Below, piece after piece: positions 1-7,739 of a stretch of DNA of 15,000 nt; the stretch's first letter is position 1; each line of letters opens with the position of its first letter. The notes below the pieces were generated by a model. That model was not told the DNA's origin and ran no database searches. It saw only the letters and a list, made by a program, of their open reading frames with translations. Made by a program: the position numbers and the translations under genes. This DNA comes from Leishmania martiniquensis (lineage: Eukaryota > Euglenozoa > Kinetoplastea > Trypanosomatida > Trypanosomatidae), in the NCBI RefSeq assembly GCF_017916325.1, contig NC_090166.1, forward strand, positions 931,728-946,727, written 5' to 3'.

Positions 1-675
1 CCTCAAAGGAATGACAAGGCCTGAGCACGTCGTTGAAGAACTTCGAGGAGAAGAGGCGCATCGCCGGGCAGAGGGACGTCGGCGATGGAAAGAGGAATGC
101 TGCAGACTCCCTCAACAGCACCTCCAGCTGTGCCTCCCAGAAAAGCGCGTGCGCGGCCACTCTCGCGGGCAGACAGCTTTCGCCAGCCGTGCCCTTCTTG
201 GCTGTCGGTAGGCAGAGAGTCGAAGCTGCAGGCTTCGTTGGCCCCAAGTACGTGAAAGGGGCCCACTCCACGGCGTGGCTTGAGCTCGCCGAAGCGCCGT
301 TGCAAGCGGGCGAGCTCTCAGTGCACCATCATGTCAATAAGACAGCACGTCTTCGGCGGCGTGGTGGGCTGCTGGGCCCATGACCACATGGAGACCAAAG
401 AGTGGGGGTGGGCGGCAGGAGCCTTTCGAAGAGATGACGGTCAGGTGTCATGGCCGTTCAATTACATTGCATGAACTCCCCTCCACGGAGTCGCTCTTTC
501 GTCTCGGCAGCTTCAGGGAGGAACATAGGGCTATGGACGTGTGCACCGCAGGGGGCCGCGCTCCACCTACGGAGAAGGCGGAAGAAGGCCTGGCAGATAT
601 CAGCTTAACAGATGCGTGTGTGAGGGGGGCCGAGGTGAATGTGTATAAGGCAGCGCGACCTCTTCCCTCCTCCAC
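1..675 (-). pseudogene. Broken, partial protein gene of unknown family
   Basis: Read on the minus strand, this segment has coding-like stretches in more than one frame. One frame runs from about 675, is cut by TGA at 448-450, continues coding-like (HLTVISSKGSC, then LFGLHVVMGPAAHHAAEDVL) and is cut again by TGA at 334-336. A second frame is open from 328 to the window edge and reads, for example, ALFWEAQLEVLLRESAAFLF and MRLFSSKFFNDVLRPCHSFE. In the lower half of that frame most third bases are G or C, the usual Leishmania coding bias, and the amino acid mix is not low-complexity. The only in-frame ATG in the second frame is at 61-59. The best reading is a gene disrupted by two stops and at least one frameshift near 330, with its 3' end outside the window. 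The 5' boundary is uncertain: coding character fades above about 600. I do not recognise the family. The alternatives are assembly indels in an intact gene, or an intact gene starting at the ATG at 61. Confidence 0.45.
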
Positions 676-792
676 CTTTGCCTCTCAGCTGCATCAACCA
701 AAGTGGCGACGCTGCACGAGGTGACAAAATAGTACCCTCTCTGGAGCGACAGCCGAGATGCTCCCGTGTCCGGGCTGGATGGTGTGCTCCTG

Positions 793-806
793 CCCCCCCC
801 CCCCCC
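793..806. repeat. Homopolymer of 14 cytosines
   Basis: Fourteen consecutive C on the plus strand, so G14 on the sense strand. This is opposite to the general skew of the spacer, which is purine-rich on plus. Runs of this length are prone to slippage and sequencing error. Confidence 0.95.
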
Positions 807-1835
807 ACACCTGGTGACTACTGCTCTGCCGTTGGGGGGAGGGAGGGGCAGGAGCACCTGACCGCGTGCCATGGGCACCCGTGATCCGTACGCGTGGGAA
901 AGGCAGGGGGAGATGATAAGAAAGAGGCAGGGCCGAAGGCGTCGGTGCCCTGAGAAAGAGGGAGAAAGGGGAAGGCAGAGGGTGCGGAGAGCCACTGCGG
1001 GCACGGGAGCAGAGTTCGTCTGTCTGTGTGTCTATGTGCGTGTGGAGGGGTGCGAAAGAGCAACAGAACCACAGAGCACATGCACCAACGTCCTCGATGC
1101 ACTCCGCTCGGCAACAGCGAAAGAAGCGGAGACGCGAGGGGACATTCGGCATACGGCGATGCTGTCGTTCCTCTCCTGCCCCCTTCCCTCAGCATTCCTT
1201 TCTGTTTTCTTCTTCCCCTCCCCACCCTGCTGCCGGCAGTGCGAATGAGCCCAGAGGCCATGCCTCCCGCAACGCACCAGGGCGGGCCTTCTAGAGTGAA
1301 GAAGTGACACAGAGAGAGAAAGAGAGAAAAGTGCCTGCAGGAGGAGCAACAGGAGGGTGGCATCATCACACGCACAGTGCTGAGCGAGTGAAGTGCTTAG
1401 GGAAAGGAAATGATTCAGGCGAGCCGACGCAAAAAATTAGTATGAGGTGGCGAGACATGTGGACTCAAAGAGGAGGAGGAGAGGGAGGGAGAGCCCGATG
1501 CAGGAATCAGAAGAAGGATTAAGACAAAGGTGAGGTGGACAAAGACACCCACACCCGCACCGACAAAGAGGTAAGCCAAAGAGTCGGCGACGTCTTCGGC
1601 TGACACTCGCCAAAGCCGAGAGGTTTCGACGCGAGGAAGCTTAGACGTACCAGGCGGAGGAAGACGCACAAAAAAAGGAGAGCGGAGAGAGGGGCAAAGA
1701 CGAGCAGCAACGCCTTGGCGCCGTGCACACACCCCAAGAGGCAGCTACGTAGTGAAAGGTGGTGCACAGAGCCAAGGAAAAAGGGGGAGGGGATGCCGAG
1801 AATACAGTGTTGAGTGGAGAAGCTGAGAAGGGCGC

Positions 1836-1866
1836 GGGAAAGGGGAGGGGAGGGGGAAGGGTCGGG
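1836..1866 (+). repeat. G-rich tract with quadruplex-forming pattern
   Basis: The plus strand holds six runs of three to five G separated by one to three bases. The complement is a long C/T tract on the sense strand, so the same bases could serve as a polypyrimidine splicing signal for a gene below position 1. Similar shorter G-run clusters occur at about 3832-3890, 6185-6203, 10557-10580 and 13515-13533. Confidence 0.7.
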
Positions 1867-2361
1867 GGTGAGAGACGGCTGCAGCGGTCGTCTCAGCCGA
1901 TGACTGCCGCGGCCTTTGCGGAAGGTCTGCGCGCATTTCTCAGTTGCTACAGCTGCCCTCCGCTCGTTCGCCGGGAGGGTATGCCTCCACGCTGGTGCCC
2001 GCATGACACGTCCAACGCGAAAAACACAGCCAAGGAAAGAGTTGCATAAGACCGAGAAGGCGAGCGAGCAGACGGCTCTGCAGGGCGCTAAAGAAGAGGC
2101 TGCAGGTCAAGTAGGACGGGGGAAGGAGGAGGAGAGGAGGATGGCCGTGAGGGTTGCACACGCAAAAAGGCTTGAGGATGCCTCCACCAACGAGGAGCGG
2201 AAAAAAGAAAAAAAGCGAAGATGCAAGCGCAAAAAAAAGTTACCGTCCGCTATGCAGCGCCTTCGAGCCCTCCCACAGCACACCCACGTCAGTCATTTTT
2301 TTTTTTACTTCACCTGGCGCCGCAGGCAGAGACGTCGCGCGAGCTGACCGACGCGGCGGGC

Positions 2362-3567
2362 TTACATGTTGCCTCTGACGCAGTAATGCGGGTCCGTGTA
2401 CAGCTTCACAAAATCCATCGTGAATCGCATGCTGGCATCCATTTGCTCCACCGAGACGTACTCGTTCGGCAGGTGCGCCATAGATTCGGGCCCCGGCCCG
2501 ACAATTACCGTTGGAATGCCGAGAGTGTCATGGAAGAATCCTGCCTCTGTGCCCCCAGCGCAGCGGTGCACCTCTGCGTCTCGAAGTAGCCGACGCGCGT
2601 GCTTTGTGGCCTCTGCCTCTTCGGAAGCGTTGAAGGCAGGGTACGAGACGCCTCGCGTAATCGTGACCGCCGCCTCCGGGTGCTCTTCCTTCATGAGGGG
2701 CAAAACCTCCTCTTCCACGTACCTCTGCAGCTTCTGCTCGAGCTCGCACGCCAACTCAGACTCGGTGAGTCGCACGCTGCAGGTGAAGGCGCATTCTGCT
2801 GGAACCGTGTTCACCGCGTTACCGCCCTGTATGAGACCGGTGGAGATGCATGCAAACGGGCAGCTATAGCTCTTGTCTTGCAGCGCGTTCTTCTTAATGT
2901 CCAGCGCGATATCTCGGATTTTTGTGATGATCTGAGCCGCGTGCTCGATCGCATTACAGCTCGTGTTCATGAGGGCCATGGAGGAATGAATCGCCTTGCC
3001 CTGAACCTTTACATGCCACTCACAGAAGCCCTTGTTGCCGGTGACCACCATCATATCTGTCGGCTCACCGATGAGGCAGGCGTCCGCCTTGAAGCCTCTT
3101 TCCTCCAGGTACGTGAGCAGGTACGGTACACCGCAGCAACCCAGCTCCTCATCATATGAAAAGGCAATGTGGATGGGCTTCACGCGCTTCATCGACAGGA
3201 ACTCCGGTACCAGCGCCATCACAATGGCGAGGAAGCCCTTCATATCGCACGCACCGCGGCCAAACAGCTTGCCGTCCTTCTCCACCATCGTGAACGGGTC
3301 GGTGTCCCACTTCTGCCCATCGACCGGCACGACGTCTGTGTGGCCCGACAGAACAATGCCGCCCTGCGTCACTCCCTTCTCTCCCGGCAGCGTAGCCCAC
3401 AAGTTGGCGTGCGTCTTCTCTGGGTTGTACACGAGGGTCGCCTCGACACCGACGAGCTGCAGGCATTCCTTCATGTATTCGACCAGTTGGAGGTTGGAGT
3501 TGCGGCTGACGGTGTCGAAGGCGATGAGCTTGGCGAGCCACTGCCTGTAGTCTCTCGGGTAGGGCAT
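2362..3567 (-). CDS. Acetylornithine deacetylase-like M20 metallopeptidase
   Basis: A 401-residue protein with a complete M20 (ArgE/DapE/carboxypeptidase G2) di-zinc hydrolase pattern. Family members cleave an amide bond of an N-acyl amino acid or small peptide. Visible residues are H76 and D78 in SGHTDVVP, bridging D108 in GRGACDMKG, catalytic and metal-binding E140-E141 in YDEELGCCG, E168 in IGEPT, H194 in the lid/dimerisation domain (KAIHSSM) and H365 near the C-terminus (MAHLPNEY). All expected ligands are present, so an active enzyme is predicted. Length and organisation match ArgE-type proteins. No signal peptide or membrane segment is seen, so it is probably cytosolic. The ATG at 3567 starts the protein shortly before the conserved domain and has a good splice acceptor 63 bases upstream. 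Trypanosomatid homologues are annotated as acetylornithine deacetylase-like; since these parasites lack the bacterial acetylated arginine pathway, the true substrate is uncertain. Overall resemblance is to bacterial enzymes, which suggests ancient transfer (inference). Confidence 0.95.
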   Translation of the reverse strand: MPYPRDYRQWLAKLIAFDTVSRNSNLQLVEYMKECLQLVGVEATLVYNPEKTHANLWATLPGEKGVTQGGIVLSGHTDVVPVDGQKWDTDPFTMVEKDGKLFGRGACDMKGFLAIVMALVPEFLSMKRVKPIHIAFSYDEELGCCGVPYLLTYLEERGFKADACLIGEPTDMMVVTGNKGFCEWHVKVQGKAIHSSMALMNTSCNAIEHAAQIITKIRDIALDIKKNALQDKSYSCPFACISTGLIQGGNAVNTVPAECAFTCSVRLTESELACELEQKLQRYVEEEVLPLMKEEHPEAAVTITRGVSYPAFNASEEAEATKHARRLLRDAEVHRCAGGTEAGFFHDTLGIPTVIVGPGPESMAHLPNEYVSVEQMDASMRFTMDFVKLYTDPHYCVRGNM

Positions 3568-3630
3568 GAGGCGGAGGGGCGTAAAAACAACAGCAACAAG
3601 GGATCGTGGGCCCCTACGGAGGAAAGGGTG

Positions 3631-3669
3631 CTGCGAGTGGCGGCGACAGCGACGAGGAAGAAGAAATCA
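3631..3669 (-). promoter_or_regulatory. Predicted spliced-leader acceptor for the M20 gene
   Basis: On the minus strand a T/C-rich tract (about 3669-3641, including TTTCTTCTTCCTCGTCGCTGTC) is followed by its first AG at 3632-3631 in CTCGCAG. Trans-splicing there would leave a 5' UTR of about 63 bases before the ATG at 3567. This is a motif-based prediction. Confidence 0.5.
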
Positions 3670-4196
3670 ACAGCGATAGATGAAGAGGGGATAGTGTGCA
3701 AGCGCTTCAGCCGCGACGCATGACCATGTGTGTGTGTGCGCGCCGGGGAGGGGTGGCAGTGCGTCCGAGAGGAAGGAGGTGTGGCGATGCGCGGAATGAG
3801 GGAGGATCGAAGGCTCGTGGAGAGGAGAAGGGGGAGGGGGCAAAGGAGCAGAGAAAACGAAGTAAGGGGGTGGGGTAGAAGGGGGCGGAGGTTGTAAGGG
3901 AAGGGAAGACATGGGGAGTCGAATCTGGAGCAGCGCCAAGTCAGGAGCGGCATCTGCTCACTTTGACTGGCGCGCGGTAGTGAGAGAGCGAGAGAGAGAG
4001 ACACGGGACACAAGAAAGGCCGGCGGCATGACCAGGATAGCAGAAATGCGCCGTGCCCGTGAAGGAGCTGACGGATGGGTTTCCCTGGGCAATGCCGTGC
4101 GAAGCACAGGTGGCTCTGGCAAGCGTCACGGGCTCCAGTAGACAGCCGCGCGGCTATGCAATAACACGCAAGAAAGCACGGACGCAGCGAATGCGA

Positions 4197-4214
4197 GTGT
4201 GTGTGTGTGTGTGT
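4197..4214 (+). repeat. (GT)9 microsatellite
   Basis: Nine uninterrupted GT units on the plus strand, about 96 bases from a (AC)10 run in the opposite orientation. Confidence 0.95.
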
Positions 4215-4310
4215 ATGCATGTCCGAGGGATGGCGGCAGGAAAGAGGATGCCCCAGCGAAATAAAGCGCGCGAGGGGCATCAGCAGCTTTGTGCAGATCG
4301 GAGCATGCGA

Positions 4311-4330
4311 ACACACACACACACACACAC
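4311..4330 (+). repeat. (AC)10 microsatellite
   Basis: Ten uninterrupted AC units. With the (GT)9 run at 4197-4214 it forms an inverted pair able to fold into a stem of about 18 base pairs. Confidence 0.95.
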
Positions 4331-5012
4331 ATCCTTTCATCGAGCACATCAGCAGATGCTAAGAGGTACACAACGAAAGAAAACCCTGCAGATGCACAGC
4401 ACACAGCCACACGAGCTGATCGCGCAGCGGCCTCAGGATAAGACAGGAGCATTCGCGCGTGCCACGAGGGCCACTTCGCCCACGCGGAGTGGTATAGGCG
4501 GGAAGAGGAGGCGTATGGGAAGCCGCGAGGAAGAGCGCACATTTAGGCCACAAAGACGAAGAAGAAGCACCCCTCCCCTCCCTCCCGTGCCTCCAGCATT
4601 CACGACTTGCCCGTGGTGGCGCACCCTATATGCATCGGCCGAAAGCAGCAAAAAAAAGGACAACAGACAACCGTCCACCCACACCTAACAGCAGCGGTGA
4701 CGGGCAGGGGAGGGAGGGGAAGGGAACACTTATCTACGAAATGGCACCGGAAAAGACGCCTTGCCACCATGTGGCCAAAGAGGTCACATAGGGGCGGAGA
4801 GCCTTTCTCTACCGGAGCACCCCATTTCATTCGGTGCTCCTACCACTCCAAGGGGAGGGGTGCCAGAGGACGAGGTGCGCATCGGCCCGATGCATGACAC
4901 AGCAATACAAGCAACCAAGAGCTGCAACAATAGGCGAACGTGGGGTAGGGGCAAATACACGCCTCCGCTCGAGTCTTTTGCGCACCTCTCCCCCTTCTCT
5001 CGTCGGCAGGCC

Positions 5013-5066
5013 GATATATATACACACACACACATACATGCATCTATATCTATATGTATGCATGTA
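5013..5066. repeat. AT/AC microsatellite with a small inverted repeat
   Basis: A short (AT)4 run and an (AC)6 run are followed by a 9-base inverted repeat: TACATGCAT at 5035-5043 and ATGCATGTA at 5058-5066, with a 14-base AT-rich loop. This is the most AT-rich patch in the window. It lies at the 3' border of the decayed gene at 5060-5976. Confidence 0.85.
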
Positions 5067-5976
5067 CTCACGTTGCCATGCGCGGCACTCGAGTGAGCAT
5101 GGAACCGTTAAAGCGCTGGTACGCAGGCGTCCAAGAAGCGCCCGCACGCGCCTGTTCCAACACGACACTACCGACGAAGGGCACCATGCAGGCGACGCAA
5201 AATGGAGATGTACGCCAAACGGCTCGAATAGGCGGATCCACACGAATGCGCCGTCACAGCTTTGGCAAAGCACCTCCAACAAAAAAGGCTCCGAGATGCG
5301 GCCACCAGCCCGCGCTCAGGAGCATTAAATTGCGTTCCTGCAGCCAGTCGTGCAGAGGAATGCAACGTGAGCGGCCTCCGCGACACCCACTTCTTACTGT
5401 CGGCGTGAGCCGCCGCCACGGCAGCCGCTATCATTCGATCTCAACTAACCAAAATACAAGACATCACGTGCGCATACCACAGCGCCGGGGCGCCACCCTG
5501 AAGACTTCATCTCCCACGCCACTTCCCCAACGATGGCAGAAAGCTCCGCCTCAGCTTCGGCGGCATCGCAGGAAGGTACGCGCAACGGTCGGCGTGAGGA
5601 AACGCCGTCCCTCCGCGCACGCGCACCCCCTGCTGCCACACATCCACGTGATGCAGATCAACAGAGCCCACGACGGCCATGAGCACATCATCTTAGTTCG
5701 CCACGTTCCTTAGATCCGATACACCGGCCCAACTCTTCCTCCACAATCGTCGAAGTCCCTGTAGCTGGTCCACACTGCTACCTTCCCACCACCCCCGGCA
5801 AAGACAGCCTCCACCTTACTGGACCCGAAGGCCATGAGCCTGAACGGCGCCACTAGATTGGAGGCTGACGCGCCGGAGTGCGAGGTGGCGGCCTCAAGGC
5901 GGGGTGCTGCCTGTGGCGTCTGGAGATACGTAGTGAGGCAGCGACGCTGCAGCCACCGCTCATCGGCTGTGTGCTG
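5060..5976 (-). pseudogene. Multiply frameshifted relic of an unrecognised protein gene
   Basis: Consecutive minus-strand stretches look like pieces of one protein in alternating frames. From 5976 to 5713 a frame without stops includes MAFGSSKVEAVFAGGGGKV and VWTSYRDFDDCGGRVGPVY, ending at TAA 5710-5712. The next frame reads on through a TAA at 5693-5695 into DDVLMAVVGSVDLHHVDVW and RVRGGTAFPHADRCAYLPA (to 5510). The third frame then gives CDAAEAEAELSAIVGEVAW and AVVCARDVLYF (stop TAG 5445-5447). The second frame resumes with IAAAVAAAHADSKKWVSRR and LTLHSSARLAAGTQFNAPE (stop 5168-5170). Finally LEVLCQSCDGAFVWIRLFE and GVHLHFASPAWCPSS follow in the third frame down to about 5060. Third bases are mostly G/C in these pieces and the residue mix is protein-like. 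The V-x-V-W motifs loosely recall beta-propeller blades, but I cannot name the family. At least three stops and four frame changes make an intact gene unlikely. Confidence 0.5.
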
Positions 5977-6330
5977 CTACGCCTGCCCTTCACGGGGAGC
6001 GAGAGCTGTGGCCATGGTGCCGTATATGTGGAGCACGCGCGTGGCCAGGGCACGTCGGCCAGCGACGTGTGCGTCGCGCCGCCAAGAGGGTGCGGAGAGG
6101 GAGGCGGATATGTACTGAGGCAGAGAGATAGAGAAAGGGTGAGAGTTGAAGGCGAGCAGCAGGGCGTCGAAGGTTCCATTGATCGGGGGGAGGGGAGGGG
6201 AGGCCACGGCCGTTCTTCGTTGGGTCTCATCATTTCGCTTCGCCCCGGCGCCGTCGCGAACGCTCACGGCGGAGATGAGCGGAGAGCAAAACGAAATGGG
6301 CCAAAGCGCGGAAAAGACAACGACGCGATC

Positions 6331-6378
6331 GCGGGTGCGCTGACGTCTGTTAAGGCCAATACGAAGGCGAAGCGCTCA
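6331..6378 (+). repeat. Diverged direct repeat, copy 1
   Basis: This 48-base segment matches the segment at 6601-6647. It begins GCGGGTGC and ends with the identical 18-base block ACGAAGGCGAAGCGCTCA. Between these ends the copies differ at several bases and by one indel. Confidence 0.75.
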
Positions 6379-6417
6379 CACACACAGAGAAAGAGAGAGA
6401 GGACACACACACACACC
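6377..6417 (+). repeat. Compound CA/GA microsatellite
   Basis: A short CA run, a GA-rich run and a second AC run of about seven units follow directly after direct-repeat copy 1. After copy 2 (6648 onwards) only a short AAAGAGAG is present, so the microsatellite either expanded after duplication or was not copied. Confidence 0.85.
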
Positions 6418-6600
6418 AAAGCACACAATCGACATGAGTGAGAGATGAGGCACCATCGGAGTGGCGGAAAGACAAACGAGCGAGAGAAACGGAGCAGAGC
6501 AGTCGTAACACCAGTGCGCCCATTCACCTGCCGCATACGACGGGAGGTGGGCAGAAAGACAAATCCCGAGCGAGGCGGGGCTCGTCATCGTGCCAACAGG

Positions 6601-6647
6601 GCGGGTGCACTGGTGTCTGCTTGACGAACACGAAGGCGAAGCGCTCA
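6601..6647 (+). repeat. Diverged direct repeat, copy 2
   Basis: Second copy of the segment at 6331-6378, 270 bases further on. It shares GCGGGTGC at one end and the 18-base block ending in GCGCTCA at the other. It is probably a local duplication within the UTR. Confidence 0.75.
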
Positions 6648-7739
6648 AAGAGAGTTAATTAAGAACAGGACTATCGAGAAAACGCCGAGTCCCTATGAGA
6701 GGGAGCCTACCGCAGCTGAGGTCGAGGGCACTTAAAAAAAAGAAAGGGAAAAGCACACACAGGACCTCGCGCTCGTTTAGGTGTGACCGCATGGGCAGCC
6801 ATGCAAGGGGCGCAGATCGTCGTCCAGCAAAGAGCGATAGGCCAGGCGACGGCTTCTGGAGGTATCGCCATCAGCTTCATTTTTTTCTTTTCCAGTGGAC
6901 TCTCTCGCACAAGCGCGTGCACGTCTGGCTGTGCAGGGACGCGGAGCTGAGCGCAGTGGCGCTCGCACGAAGCACGGAGAGCCGACAACGCCGACAGACG
7001 GCCCCCGACAAGCGCAGGAGGCCGGCAGAGAAGCACCGCCCCACGGGCCGCACACCGCACCCGCCTCAGCCTCCGCACAACAGCGTCGAGCGTCTCGCCC
7101 GATGGACACACGCGCCTGCGGAGATGCGCTCGCGCACGCACAGAAACACTGGAAACACACACACACACACGCCGCCGCAGCGCATGCGGCCACGCGCCGT
7201 CAATGAGACCGGCGCCGCAGCGCATGGCGCTCGAGGCAAAAAGAAACAGAGAAGCAGCGGAGGCAAAGCGAGCCACGTGCGCACGCGCATACGCAGAGCT
7301 GCGGCGACGGCGTAGGCGCTGACTTGCACCCCGTCCAGCCTGTCTGCCTCCTCACGCGTCGTGCAGCGACAACGCGGCGGTCGCCTTTGGCCGCTCCTTT
7401 CCCAGCTGCCTTTGAGCGGCTCCTGTGCCTTTGCAGGCAGCCGAAGTGCGGGCGCCGCGCGCGACGCCGCGCATGCACGCGCACGTGTGTGCCGGAGCCC
7501 CACGCTGTTGTCCGCCACATGCCGCACGCAGAGCACCCAGCTTGCCAGTAGGCTCGCTGCACTCGACCGCAAGACGCAGGGGCAGATGCGCGTCGCTCGA
7601 CTACCTTTACCGCACCACGAGACGCAGCGCCCCCATGGCAGCCCCCGCTGACCGGGTGCCCAGCCAACGTCACGGCAGACGGGATCTATGGCAGCGCCGG
7701 CGCCCGCTCCGTGAGTGGGCGCGGAGACGCCGGCGTCGT

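Larger units (their letters stand above)
676..2361. other. Gene-free spacer downstream of the M20 gene, purine-rich on the plus strand
   Basis: No convincing gene is seen on either strand. Open frames here translate to arginine/glycine- or proline/serine/leucine-rich low-complexity peptides that follow from the purine/pyrimidine skew. The plus strand carries purine blocks at about 1304-1330, 1440-1500 and 1780-1866, which are polypyrimidine tracts on the transcribed sense strand. The region should hold the 3' UTR of the M20 gene and the splice-acceptor region of the next gene. An 11-base T run at 2296-2306 lies just past the M20 stop codon. Confidence 0.6.
3670..5059. other. Gene-free spacer upstream of the M20 gene
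   Basis: I see no gene here. The plus strand has purine-rich blocks near 3770-3905 (pyrimidine-rich on the sense strand) and several dinucleotide microsatellites listed separately, plus a short TG run at 3728-3738. Open frames in all directions give low-complexity or cysteine/valine repeats read from the microsatellites. It probably contains intergenic sequence and untranslated RNA. Confidence 0.6.
5977..7739. other. Probable 3' UTR of the transporter gene and intergenic sequence
   Basis: No gene is supported. The minus strand downstream of the transporter stop has open frames, but they are arginine/serine/cysteine-rich without a recognisable domain. The stretch holds (CA)n runs at 6377-6417 and 7155-7170, a diverged direct repeat (6331-6378 and 6601-6647), a G-run cluster at 6185-6203 and a short T run (6881-6887). 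Leishmania 3' UTRs are often this long and carry stability elements, but I identified no known element here. Confidence 0.55.

Noticed and set aside
1519..2004. 161-codon minus-strand open frame
   Set aside because: Serine/leucine/proline-rich composition reflects the pyrimidine tracts; no domain and no conserved-looking segment.
3471..4349. 292-codon minus-strand open frame overlapping the M20 start
   Set aside because: It is composed of translated microsatellites (CVCVCV, HTHTHT) and pyrimidine-tract S/P/L runs, and overlaps the real gene in another frame.
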